Below, piece by piece: positions 1-12,658 of a stretch of DNA of 64,000 nt. Positions within the stretch are counted from its first letter, which is position 1. Each line of letters opens with the position of its first letter. The notes below the pieces were generated by a model, which worked only from the letters and a program-made list of their open reading frames with translations, was not told where the DNA came from and ran no database searches. The DNA comes from Pycnopodia helianthoides (lineage: Eukaryota > Echinodermata > Asteroidea > Forcipulatida > Asteriidae), in assembly GCA_032158295.1 (NCBI GenBank), contig CM063253.1, forward strand, positions 1 through 64,000, in the 5' to 3' direction. A program made the translations under genes and the position numbers.

Positions 1-3000
1 AGATGAGACCGTAAAAAATCAGAAAACAAAAATAATTAGTTCACACATTCTATAACTTCAACTCAAAATGACATTTCACAAAAATTGTTTGAAGTGTACA
101 TGGAGTGGCATGGTTGTGACATGATCTTGCGTTATGAGATGCAGAAATGATTGATCGAAACGTGCCAGGAAGAAATTGAGCGTCAGTGTGGTTCTTAAAC
201 TCTGGAAGTGGACATGATGTTTTGACATGGTAAAGATAAACAAACAAGAAAACAAACCTTCACTAAAAAAAAATCAATTTCAGTGTAATGTAAAAACCTA
301 TTCGCAAAGAGGAATCAGCATTTACAAGTGAGCACACTTGGATAAAAATTCTCATTAGTTTTACGATTTCTTGGCGGGAAATTTATTGTCATTTTTCTTA
401 ATCAAATCATGAATTGGGCAGGGGATTTTTTCTGAGTTCTAGCACCACAAATGACAATCCATTTCCAAGGTTGATTGTTACATTGTCGGTGTGACCCTCT
501 TTCGAAGAGAAAAAACTTACCGGATGATTTGAAAGACAAGCAACGGCGACTGACTGCAACACGTCTTTGGATTCATACTTCTTCCACCACGGACACAATC
601 ATCGGACGTCTACTTGGCAGTCTCTCACAGGCAGATGAGACCGTAAAAAATCAGAAAACAAAAATAATTAGTTCACACATTCTATAACTTCAACTCAAAA
701 TGACATTTCACAAAAATTGTTTGAAGTGTACATGGAGTGGCATGGTTGTGACATGATCGTGCGTTATGAGATGCAGAAATGATTGATCGAAACGTGCCAG
801 GAAGAAATTGAGCGTCAGTGTGGTTCTTAAACTCTGGAGGTGGACATGATGTTTTGACATGGTAAAGATAAACAAACAAGAAAACAAACCTTCACTAAAA
901 AAAATCAATTTCAGTGTAATGTAAAAACCTATTCGCAAAGAGGAATCAGCATTTACAAGTGAGCACACTTGGATAAAAATTCTCATTAGTTTTACGATTT
1001 CTTGGCGGGAAATTTATTGTCATTTTTCTTAATCAAATCATGAATTGGGCAGGGGATTTTTTCTGAGTTCTAGCACCACAAATGACAATCCATTTCCAAG
1101 GTTGATTGTTACATTGTCGGTGTGACCCTCTTTCGAAGAGAAAAAACTTACCGGATGATTTGAAAGACAAGCAACGGCGACTGACTGCAACACGTCTTTG
1201 GATTCATACTTCTTCCACCACGGACACAATCATCGGACGTCTACTTGGCAGTCTCTCACAGGCAGATGAGACCGTAAAAAATCAGAAAACAAAAATAATT
1301 AGTTCACACATTCTATAACTTCAACTCAAAATGACATTTCACAAAAATTGTTTGAAGTGTACATGGAGTGGCATGGTTGTGACATGATCGTGCGTTATGA
1401 GATGCAGAAATGATTGATCGAAACGTGCCAGGAAGAAATTGAGCGTCAGTGTGGTTCTTAAACTCTGGAGGTGGACATGATGTTTTGACATGGTAAAGAT
1501 AAACAAACAAGAAAACAAACCTTCACTTAAAAAAAAATCAATTTCAGTGTAATGTAAAAACCTATTCGCAAAGAGGAATCAGCATTTACAAGTGAGCACA
1601 CTTGGATAAAAATTCTCATTAGTTTTACGATTTCTTGGCGGGAAATTTATTGTCATTTTACTTAATCAAATCATGAATTGGGCAGGGGATTTTTTCTGAG
1701 TTCTAGCACCACAAATGACAATCCATTTCCAAGGTTGATTGTTACATTGTCGGTGTGACCCTCTTTCGAAGAGAAAAAACTTACCGGATGATTTGAAAGA
1801 CAAGCAACGGCGACTGACTGCAACACGTCTTTGGATTCATACTTCTTCCACCACGGACACAATCATCGGACGTCTACTTGGCAGTCTCTCACAGGCAGAT
1901 GAGACCGTAAAAAATCAGAAAACAAAAATAATTAGTTCACACATTCTATAACTTCAACTCAAAATGACATTTCACAAAAATTGTTTGAAGTGTACATGGA
2001 GTGGCATGGTTGTGACATGATCGTGCGTTATGAGATGCAGAAATGATTGATCGAAACGTGCCAGGAAGAAATTGAGCGTCAGTGTGGTTCTTAAACTCTG
2101 GAGGTGGACATGATGTTTTGACATGGTAAAGATAAACAAACAAGAAAACAAATCTTCACTTAAAAAAAAATCAATTTCAGTGTAATGTAAAAACCTATTC
2201 GCAAAGAGGAATCAGCATTTACAAGTGAGCACACTTGGATAAAAAATTCTCATTAGTTTTACGATTTCTTGGCGGGAAATTTATTGTCATTTTTCTTAAT
2301 CAAATCATGAATTGGGCAGGGGATTTTTTCTGAGTTCTAGCACCACAAATGACAATCCATTTCCAAGGTTGATTGTTACATTGTCGGTGTGACCCTCTTT
2401 CGAAGAGAAAAAACTTACCGGATGATTTGAAAGACAAGCAACGGCGACTGACTGCAACACGTCTTTGGATTCATACTTCTTCCACCACGGACACAATCAT
2501 CGGACGTCTACTTGGCAGTCTCTCACAGGCAGATGAGACCGTAAAAAATCAGAAAACAAAAATAATTAGTTCACACATTCTATAACTTCAACTCAAAATG
2601 ACATTTCACAAAAATTGTTTGAAGTGTACATGGAGTGGCATGGTTGTGACATGATCGTGCGTTATGAGATGCAGAAATGATTGATCGAAACGTGCCAGGA
2701 AGAAATTGAGCGTCAGTGTGGTTCTTAAACTCTGGAGGTGGACATGATGTTTTGACATGGTAAAGATAAACAAACAAGAAAACAAACCTTCACTTAAAAA
2801 AAATCATTTTCAGTGTAATGTAAAAACCTATTCCAAAGAGGAATCAGCATTTACAAGTGAGCACACTTGGATAAAAATTCTCATTAGTTTTACGATTTCT
2901 TGGCGGGAAATTTTTGTCATTTTTCTTAATCAAATCATGAATTGGGCAGGGGATTTTTTCTGAGTTCTAGCACCACAAATGACAATCCATTTCCAAGGTT

Positions 3001-5056
3001 GATTGTTACATTGTCGGTGTGACCCTCTTTCGAAGAGAAAAAACTTACCGGATGATTTGAAAGACAAGCAACGGCGACTGACTGCAACACGTCTTTGGAT
3101 TCATACTTCTTCCACCACGGACACAATCATCGGACGTCTACTTGGCAGTCTCTCACAGGCAGATGAGACCGTAAAAAATCAGAAAACAAAAATAATTAGT
3201 TCACACATTCTATAACTTCAACTCAAAATGACATTTCACAAAAATTGTTTGAAGTGTACATGGAGTGGCATGGTTGTGACATGATCGTGCGTTATGAGAT
3301 GCAGAAATGATTGATCGAAACGTGCCAGGAAGAAATTGAGCGTCAGTGTGGTTCTTAAACTCTGGAGGTGGACATGATGTTTTGACATGGTAAAGATAAA
3401 CAAACAAGAAAACAAACCTTCACTAAAAAAAAATCAATTTCAGTGTAATGTAAAAACCTATTCGCAAAGAGGAATCAGCATTTACAAGTGAGCACACTTG
3501 GATAAAAATTCTCATTAGTTTTACGATTTCTTGGCGGGAAATTTATTGTCATTTTACTTAATCAAATCATGAATTGGGCAGGGGATTTTTTCTGAGTTCT
3601 AGCACCACAAATGACAATCCATTTCCAAGGTTGATTGTTACAGTGTCGGTGTGACCCTCTTTCGAAGAGAAAAACATTACCGGATGATTTGAAAGACAAG
3701 CAACGGCCACTGACTGCAACACGTCTTTGGATTCATACTTCTTCCACCACGGACACAATCATCGGACGTCTACTTGGCACTCTCTCACAGGCAGATGAGA
3801 CCGTAAAAAATCAGAAAACAAAAATAATTAGTTCAAACATTCTATAACTTCAACTCAAAATGACTTTTCACAAAAATTGTTTGAAGTGTACATGGAGTGG
3901 CATGGTTGTGACATGATCTTGCGTTATGAGATGCAGAAATGATTGATCGAAACGTGCCAGGAAGAAATTGAGCGTCAGTGTGGTTCTTAAACTCTGGAGG
4001 TGGACATGATGTTTAGACATGGTAAAGATAAACAAACAAGAAAACAAACCTTCACTTAAAAAAAATCAATTTCAGTGTAATGTAAAAACCTATTCGCAAA
4101 GAGGAATCAGCATTTACAAGTGAGCACACTTCGATAAAAATTCTCATTAGTTTTACGATTTCTTGGCGGGAAATTTATTGTCATTTTTCTTAATCAAATC
4201 ATGAATTGGGCAGGGGATTTTTTCTGAGTTCTAGCACCACAAATGACAATCCATTTCCAAGGTTGATTGTTACATTGTCGGTGTGACCCTCTTTCGAAGA
4301 GAAAAAACTTACCGGATGATTTGAAAGACAAGCAACGGCGACTGACTGCAACACGTCTTTGGATTCATACTTCTTCCACCACGGACACAATCATCGGACG
4401 TCTACTTGGCAGTCTCTCACAGGCAGATGAGACCGTAAAAAATCAGAAAACAAAAATAATTAGTTCACACATTCTATAACTTCAACTCAAAATGACATTT
4501 CACAAAAATTGTTTGAAGTGTACATGGAGTGGCATGGTTGTGACATGATCGTGCGTTATGAGATGCAGAAATGATTGATCGAAACATGCCAGGAAGAAAT
4601 TGAGCGTCAGTGTGGTTCTTAAACTCTGGAGGTGGACATGATGTTTTGACATGGTAAAGATAAACAAACAAGAAAACAAACCTTCACTTAAAAAAAAATC
4701 AATTTCAGTGTAATGTAAAAACCAATTCGCAAAGAGGAATCAGCATTTACAAGTGAGCACACTTGGATAAAAATTCTCATTAGTTTTACGATTTCTTGGC
4801 GGGAAATTCATTGTCATTTTTCTTAATCAAATCATGAATTGGGCAGGGGATTTTTTCTGAGTTCTAGCACCACAAATGACAATCCATTTCCAAGGTTGAT
4901 TGTTACAGTGTCGGTGTGACCCTCTTTCGAAGAGAAAAAACTTACCGGATGATTTGAAAGCCAAGCAACGGCGACTGACTGCAACACATCTTTGGATTCA
5001 TACTTCTTCCACCACGGACACAATCATCGGACGTCTACTTGGCAGTCTCTCACAGG
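1..5056. repeat. satellite array, eight units of about 632 bp
   Basis: Eight head-to-tail, almost identical units. The landmark gcagatgaga recurs at 631, 1262, 1895, 2529, 3159, 3791, 4423 and 5056, so units are 630-634 bp, differing mainly in A-run length. The array continues left of the window. Units 6 and 8 carry more substitutions than the inner ones, as expected when unequal exchange homogenises the middle. Short open frames recur once per unit on both strands only because the units are copies; I do not call them genes. Confidence 0.97.
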
Positions 5057-6250
5057 CAGATGAGACCGTAAAAAATCAGAAAACAAAAATAATTAGTTCA
5101 CACATTCTATAACTTCAACTCAAAATGACATACCACGAAAAATTGTATAAAGTATACATAATAATAGTGGACATGGTTGTGACATGATCTTGTGAATGAA
5201 ATGCTGAAATGATGGATTGAAACGTGCCAGGAACGAGTTAATTGTCAGTGGGGTTGTTAAACTCTGGAGGTGGACATGATGTTTTTACATGTGAAGATAA
5301 ATAAACAAAAGGCTTTTACCTCTAAAATCTCCCTGAAGCGCCTGCCAGCAAAACATTTGTTGGTCCGAAGTCCCCAGTCGTCCAAGCACTCGCTCACAGG
5401 TAGATCACTCTGCAAATTTACCACAGCAGGCTATATTTGCATCAATATCAATCAAAATCTTCATATTAAGTACAACAGGTACAAGTATCTATGTCCTCGA
5501 TAAATAACTCAAGCTGTCAGTTTACGACAAGATGACCACATTCCACAATGCGTTTATCTTGAATTAAAATGACAACTTATTTCTCAGGGGCATAGATAAT
5601 GCGGGAAACCAACTTTAGCAAATTAAAGCAAGTTTTAAAAATCCAGCTTTCATCAAGCCAAACAAATGAGGGGTCATACAAGAAAACAAACCTTCACTAA
5701 AAAAAAAGCTCAATTTCAGTGTAATGTAAAAACCTATTCGCAAAGAGGAATCAGCATTTACAAGTGAGCACACTTGGATAAAAAATCTCATTAGTTTTAC
5801 GATTTCTTGGGGGAAAGTTATTGTCATTTTTCTTAATCAAATCATGAATTGGGCAGGGGATTTTTTCTGAGTTCTAGCACCACAAGTAATAATCCATTTC
5901 CAAGGTTGATTGTTACAATGTCGGTGTGACCCTCTTTCAAAGAGAAAAAACTTACCGGATGATTTGAAAGACAAGCAACGGCGACTGACTGCAACACATC
6001 TTTGGATTCATTCTTCTTCCACCATGGACACAATCATCGGACGTCATCTTGGCACTCTCACACAGGCAGATGGGGGCAGTAGCAGTGACCATAATAAAGC
6101 AATTATATAAAAGAATTAGTACACAAGTTCTTTAACTTCAATTCAAAATGACATACCACGAAAATTGTATAAAGTATACATAATAATAGTGGACATGGTT
6201 GTGACATTATCTTGTGAATGAAATGCGGAAATGATGGATCGAAATGTGCA
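5057..6250. repeat. diverged relic of the satellite unit at array edge
   Basis: 5057-5125 continues the array unit. Two diverged versions of its next part (aaaatgacataccacgaaaa...) start near 5122 and 6146, about 1.02 kb apart. Between them, 5680-6075 is a separate, close copy of the other half of the unit. An unrelated insert of roughly 360 bp sits at about 5310-5675. This looks like an older, longer form of the repeat from which the 632-bp unit was derived. Confidence 0.75.
5956..6047 (-). other. exon-like segment in the satellite relic (ATG to consensus donor)
   Basis: The minus strand has ATG in good context (CCAAGATGA), then 30 open codons (MTSDDCVHGGRRMNPKMCCS...VFQII) ending exactly at a consensus donor, CG|GTAAGT. 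In all eight array units the ATG is TAG, while the rest of the frame and the donor remain. Against coding: the few differences between this copy and the array are all non-synonymous. I do not recognise the peptide. Confidence 0.25.
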
Positions 6251-7403
6251 AGAAAGGAGTTTAATGTCAGTACTTGTTAGGGTGCAGGAGAAGGAAAACT
6301 AGCAATTTTTGCTCAAGTACTGCAGAAAATTACAGTTTTCAAGTAAACACAAGTGTTTTGTTGTGTAGTGCTAGCCAAACAGTTCTGCATTACTTGAGCA
6401 AAGACTCTGTTGATACATGTAGGAAAAACCAGACTTTGTTTACTTGCCTTGGCTACAGGGATAAGTCCAAGCTAGCCGGAGCTGTAGCTGTCAGAGATAC
6501 TGTCATCGTTCACAGCAGGGTCAGTTGGTGGAAATCAAGCAGTTTTGTGGAAAAGTATTGTTCATGAGAAATATAAAAACAAAAGCAAACAGTTTAGAAT
6601 ACTATTCATTATTGCACTTCACTACTGTGTCATTATTATTAAAAACATATGAAATGACTAGGGCCCTATTTCATGGTTCTGCTTATTGCCGAATTCTGTG
6701 CTTGCAATCACCATTCTCTGCTTACAGGGCAAGCGTCTAATTTCTGCGCTAGCTGTGTCCGCGAAAAATGTCGAGTAACGTGGAGTAGGCATGCACACAA
6801 GCAAAAATGTTTGAAAACCTGTACAGTACGCTTGGCGTAAGCGCAAAATTCCCTGCTATCGTAAGCACCGATTCTTTGCTTATATGGCCATCAAAATGGG
6901 CCCAGAGCTGTTGAATAAGATAGAAGAGAGGAGGGGGAGGATTATTCATAAGTAAAATACATGTCTGATGAAAAATAAAAGCGAACCACAACAAAGGAAA
7001 GAAAATATTTTATAAACATCCTGATTAATCCAACAAATGCAGAACAATGACAAGAGCTGTCCGGGGGAGGGGGAGTGATGGGAGGCATAGTTACCTACAC
7101 ACACATGTAATGCAGAGTAATTCAAAGATACGCACAAAAGATAATTTATTTGCGTACTGTAACAAAAACTGCCAGGGATTGGGGGGGGGGGTGGGTAAGT
7201 TAAAAAGTGTTATTATAATGCACATTACTTTTTACAAGACCACTAAAACAGCTAACAAAAAGAGACTATCCCACAATTCCACAATAATGGAGTGATGCAA
7301 AAACAGATTTTTGAAAATTCCAATCATGTTTCTCACAATTTAAAACTATTATTCTTACAACTTTATAAAATTTAAGTATTACAATACATGTACACTGTAC
7401 ATC
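6251..7403. other. intergenic, no gene recognised
   Basis: An open frame at 6274-6567 (97 codons) has no recognisable similarity. 6658-6910 is a diverged 'ggccctatttcatggttctgctta' type dispersed repeat, ending near 'aaaatgggccc'. Poly-G tracts occur at 7060-7075 and 7180-7194. Confidence 0.6.
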
Positions 7404-8917
7404 AATGCTCCGTATTTTTGACCGCGTGAGGACGCTCTAAAAAAACTTTTTATCACTTCCGGGGGTATAACTTAAGGAATTATTGTCTGCTCAGCTAGCT
7501 GTTGTGTACAGTTTTAACATCGGCGTTCTGTCACTTCTCTTGTCTTGTCTCATTTTGCACTCGTGCTTGGATGAGACTATACAACCGAACCAGTACAGGA
7601 AAGATTTTAAATTTACATCCGGTCACATGCCAATGTAGTCAGGGTACCAGGGTATCCATGCACTACATCAGTTGCTAGGCTATCGTTGAATATGTTCGTT
7701 GAATAGTTCGTTTGGTCGGTGAACATACAAGAGTAAAAAATATACACTTTGATAGAATCAAAGGAAGGAGTGTTATAAATTGCATTAATTGGAGGATTGT
7801 CCGTCAAGTGATAGCAAATAAACGTACCATTGCACGCTACGTCATTCACCGTGCATTTTTCGTTCCAAAGCGTGCATTTTTCGTTCCATCCGATTTGTTC
7901 TATTGCACGGTGCGTACCACATCATTGCGTGCGCATGTCTTTGATAATGCAGCAGTCAGTAATACTGCATGGCACATACTATACATTATACGGTGCCCGC
8001 GTGTCTCAAAATAGCAGTACAGAACGCACTCAGTCACTGTTGAATCTAAAGAAGCTGAACGTAATGTCACAATTAAGTATTGTACGCTTTGTATGTTTTG
8101 AAAGTTGTATCCTCCAATCAAAATGACAAAGATCTACTTGGATGTTCTATAAAACAAATAATGAATGTTTTTCATTCATGCAATAGTGAGAATAATTTCA
8201 TTCGTTGAAAGATGGAATGTTCCATTCAACTCGGCTTCGCCTCGTTGAATGCAATATTCCATCTTTCAACTCATGAAAATATTCACACCATTGCACTCAT
8301 AAACATTTATTTGTATAATAGTGCGGCAGTCGCTAGCGTGCGTTACATTTGTGGAGCTGCCAGTACTATTGGGGGATACCATTCTATTCGAACATTTATA
8401 ACTACAAATATCAATTGGTGAGAACGAACAGATTTTTAAAACTTTTACAAATAGCAAAGAGAACTACTTGTTCTTTTCATAAGATGAAAAAACTCAGGAG
8501 TAGGATGATAAGCTTTTTCAGTATAGAGGGTCTTTTTGGCACTGCTGGAGAGGTGACTACTTTTTTCTACCTCCATGGTAATTGTACTACTCGCTGCTCG
8601 CCGAAAAAGCAGTCACCGGCGTATCACTGTTTTTATTTATGCTGGCTTCTCTACTTTTTTGCTGAGATGATGAGTCTTTGGACTTGTTTACTAAATATTG
8701 CGTAATTTACCTTACGTTCATGTTAATTGAACTTAGTATCCCAATTGTTTTTCTTCTTTTTCTGACGTTACGGTAAAGAGCAACCCCTATTTTTAAATGA
8801 ACGGCTCTAACTGGAACGGCCGTCGGGATCACGCTAAAACAGGTCTACCACACCCCTGTCCGGAAGTGAAACAAATATTTTTGAGAGCGCCCTCACGCGG
8901 TCAAAAATACGGCGCAT
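7404..8917. mobile_element. terminal-inverted-repeat element (about 1.5 kb), family A
   Basis: The left end reads cgtatttttgaccgcgtgag and the right end is its inverse (ctcacgcggtcaaaaatacg). The left 135 bp match the arm of the 39311-39849 element. The interior has no recognisable transposase. A non-autonomous DNA transposon is likely. Confidence 0.7.
8188..8277. repeat. inverted repeat nested inside family A element
   Basis: The arms 'gttgaaagatggaatgttcc' and its approximate inverse (near 8250-8272) flank a 'gcttcgcctcg' centre, giving a stable hairpin. It could be a small foldback insertion. Confidence 0.65.
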
Positions 8918-10769
8918 TACCACTTCCAGTAATTAGATATGAATTTTAATTCCTTAGTAATAGCGTGGCATCAAAAGGTGGCTTGGCTAGTCATTATCAA
9001 AACCATGTGAAATTAAAAAGTTTTATAACTGGGTCAATGTGACTTTAATGTGAGAAAGTAAACACTTTAGCATGATAACCTGCATAAAAATTGCAAAAAA
9101 TAGGTCAGCAAATGTTTTAAAAGAATGTCCTTCTCAATTTTTTGTCTGGTAACAGAGTGACGGTAACAGAGTGACGGTAGCAGAGTGACAGTAACAGAGT
9201 AACAAAAATGACTGCCAGTGACAAAGTGACAAAATGTATGGACTGCAAGGCACATGCAATATCAAAAACATCTTTCACAGAGAAGTGAGATTTTAAATTA
9301 ATACTAAAAGCAATGGTTATGAAGGATGTATAATTGGTTCAATTCAAAATGAAACTAAACTTTGACATTGTCATGCTGTGTATTTCCAAAAACACTCTGT
9401 TCAGGCTCAAAACATGATGGATGGCAACAATAATTATTGATGGAGAACACACAAAATTACTGACAAATTGACTGACTAATGAGTGAGTTCATTTGATATC
9501 CATTTCTTCCCTTAAGAAGAATCTTATTAATTTATACATGTACTTTTTTACACATACCGATCAGTGGTGTACATGTAGCTAAAGGGTTAAGGTCGGGAAT
9601 GACCAGAATAAAATGTTGTATTTTTTATGTAGTAATTTCAATGGTTTTTAAACCTGTTTTTTCCATAGACATGCAGACATTGTATTTGTTGTCATCTCCA
9701 CATCAGACTACAAACAGTAAATGGCATAAATAGAGCAAGGAGGGGGTTTGTTTATGAAAAAGGCTAATGGCAACTCTCAGATGCATTCGGCCAGAAGTGC
9801 CCCTGAACAAAATGGTGCACCCATTGTGTCCCCCCCCCCACAAAAAATACATCCTCATGTACTGTACATGTATTGAGACGTACATGTACATCATGTAAGC
9901 ATGCACATACATAAATGTTCATGGTTAACTATACAGTCATTTTCAACATTCTTTAGGTGACACAATACGTAGCACTAAGTCCAACAAGATTTTTAGTCCC
10001 CAGTGACTCTACTCCTTCTCTGTACCACAAGGCAAAAAATATCAATGTCCTTCCTAAAAATTGTGGAACAGCTTTTGGGAGATGGAGTGGATTGGCGTTT
10101 AATTTTGTGAAAAAGAACAACTAGTTAAAAAACAGACTATCCAAAATGTGTATTTCAATTGTGAAAAATGCACAAAAGAGGGGAGTTGTATGATTTTTTT
10201 TCAATGAAGGAGCACCATTAAGCAATAGCAAGTTTTCCAAACTGATCAATACTACATAATGCAGAAATTTTAACAGCTGAGGGTCTGGCCCAATGCTTTC
10301 TTTTTTAAAGGGCAAGGCTTTTTATCCTTGAGAAAATTGTAAATTTTTATTGGACCATTTCATGTGGCACGAAGCAATGACTAGGGGCAATGTATGCAAT
10401 TGCCTCCTTTGCCTCTGGGGGTGTCTAAGTAAAAAGTCTAAAATAAATGGAAGGGAATCCCCCTCCCTCAATTGTGATAAATTCTTCAAACCAGCAGTTT
10501 CAATAAGAGATGTTACAGAGTAATACAGGGCAGAGTAGCCCCATAATAATACTGGCGATACTGGACTCCCTCTGCTTGGGAGTCCAACCTAGGGGTAGAG
10601 CGGGGATTTTTTGAAATTACAATGGAAAATAAAATGAAAGGCAAAGCTCATGAATGACCTAATCTTTGGAAAATTAAATATGTAAGCTGAAATGCAATTT
10701 ATGTTAATAAGTCAAAGCAAACAAATACAAAATATAACTAGAGATAAGAATTTTTTGATAACAAATTTG
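8918..10769. other. intergenic, no gene recognised
   Basis: AT-rich sequence. A 14-15 bp tandem (gtaacagagtgacg type, about four copies) lies at 9150-9205, and a poly-C tract at 9829-9840. No conserved open frame is seen. Confidence 0.6.
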
Positions 10770-10898
10770 AGGTGTTCGGATTATGATTTTATGACATGTG
10801 GTTCAGGAGATATGATTGGTTACTTTGAACTTCCTGTTTGGACCGAAAGGGAAGGTCAAAGTGGGGTCATGCTTCGAATAAAAAGGTCACAATGTGTA

Positions 10899-11291
10899 TT
10901 AAAGGAACATTACGGAATTGGTTTTTGCTAACAAAACAGTTGCTGGCAGTGTAAGCACTTTATGTAATCCACCATATACATAAACTGACAACCCTGTAGA
11001 AGTTTGAGATCGATCGGCCATCTGGGTCACGAGAAAATAGTGAAAAACCGATTACACATTTGCATGAAATCATATAGATTCAACAAATGAATAAAACGCT
11101 CACTGAGCGATAAACTCCATCGGAAAATTAGTTTATTCATTTCTCATAAAACATGGCATTTCAGACAGAAAAATTTCAATGGATGTTTTCTACTTTCATC
11201 ATCATTAGACCGTGTAAGTTTTATGTAAATCTGTGATCAAAAAGTATATTTTACAAGTTTTTTTCTTACCAATTCTGTAATGTTCCTTTAA
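10899..11291. mobile_element. 393-bp TTAA-flanked MITE, copy 1
   Basis: Starts ttaaaggaacattacggaat and ends attctgtaatgttcctttaa: imperfect terminal inverted repeats with TTAA at both ends. Nearly full-length match, inverted, to 18772-19165. The centre has a cgctcactgagcg palindrome. TTAA targets are typical of piggyBac-like elements; no transposase is present. Confidence 0.85.
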
Positions 11292-12011
11292 GGTAGCAAG
11301 CAGCAAAAACATTAAGAGTTCATGAACATGCGGTTCAGGAAATGTGATTTTTAATATTTGAACTTCCTGTTTGGACCAGGAGGAAAGGTAAAAATTGGGT
11401 CATGTCTCTGAGTAACTTGTCAAAAGTTTTGTTAGCTACAAGACAGCACAAACATTATGACTTTATGACATATGGTTCAGGAGATATGATTACTTGAATT
11501 TTTGAGCTTCCTGTTTGGACCGGAAGTAAAGGTCACAGTGGGGTCCTCAGTTTCAACAAAATGCCACAAGTGCTGTAAGCTACAAGACAAAACAAACAAT
11601 TCAACTTTATGACATGCGGTTCAGGAGATATGATTTTTTAAGTACTAAGCTTTGAATTACTGTAACTTGAGCACCCGATGACGTCATGATGAAAAAAATG
11701 TGTTTTTCTTACTAACAAATTTCATGTCTGGTTCAAGAGTTGGCTTTATTCAATATAAAACTTCAACTGCTGGTTTGAACCAGAAGTAATAGTGCAAGAT
11801 TTCATGTTGATTTCCATTACAAGAGTTACGATTTTATGAAACAATATTTGTCACAAAGGGGCGGTGTGTAAATTGACGACATCATCAAATATATATTTGA
11901 AAGGGCAGAGGTTCAATATTGTCATTTAATACATAGCATAAACTTTGTGAGTTCCCTTTCATCTTGGATGCAGATCTCGATAAGATGAGGCTTTGAAATA
12001 CACACACAACT

Positions 12012-12658
12012 AAACTGCGCCAATAAAGCATCTAAACACTTACAAATGGTCAGATATATCGGAACCTTAAATAGTATGCAGAACATTAATTAATTAATCC
12101 GATGCAGTTATCTTCTGCGCATTTTGATACCTCTTTTGTTGCGCTACGATGTTGTTTGGCGGATTAATTGGTACTTGAGTGTGTATGGTCGAATTTCAAA
12201 AGTTGCAAAAGCCCCTATTCAAGCAAGAGCGTTGTACTGTCACGAATTATTGAGGACAATCTTCAGGATATCAGCAGTTACAGTTTATAAGATAAAAAGC
12301 AGAGAGTACCTTTAAGCAGTGAAGTTCGAAGTCGGAGGAGCTACTGCAATAAATTTCATGGTTAAGCAAACAGAACAAATTTGTGTCTTTTGTCTTTATT
12401 TTGGCTGTGTGATGTTTGTGCGAGTTCCCTTCTGGAATTGGGGTGAATAGGGGTTTTTGCAACTTTTGAAATTCGACCTTAAGCCACTCAAGTGCCCATA
12501 GATCCGCCAAGCAACATCGCAGCGCAACAAAAGAGGTGTCAAAATGCGCAGAAGATAACTGTGAATCAAATTATTTAATTATTTTTTTGCATACTATTTG
12601 AGGTTCCGATAAATCTGACCATTTGTAAGTGTTTAGATACTTTATTGGCGCAGTTTAT
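12012..12658. mobile_element. foldback element with arms of about 200 bp
   Basis: aaactgcgccaataaag at the left returns inverted as ctttattggcgcagttt at the right. Further matching blocks (aaacacttacaaatggtcag, cattttgatacctcttttgt, gtcgaatttcaaaagttgca) extend the arms inward. It is non-coding; open frames inside are palindromic shadows. Confidence 0.85.

Noticed and set aside
1..5056. CRISPR-like array
   Set aside because: Units are 632 bp, contiguous and without unique spacers, in a eukaryotic genome.
407..5112. 63-, 65- and 70-codon open frames repeated in each satellite unit on both strands
   Set aside because: They recur only because the units are copies. They overlap antisense to one another and resemble no family.
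6274..6567. 97-codon plus-strand frame
   Set aside because: No similarity recognised; length is within expectation for chance in this much sequence.
12124..12510. Open frames on both strands at 12.1-12.5 kb
   Set aside because: They lie in the arms of a foldback element and mirror each other.
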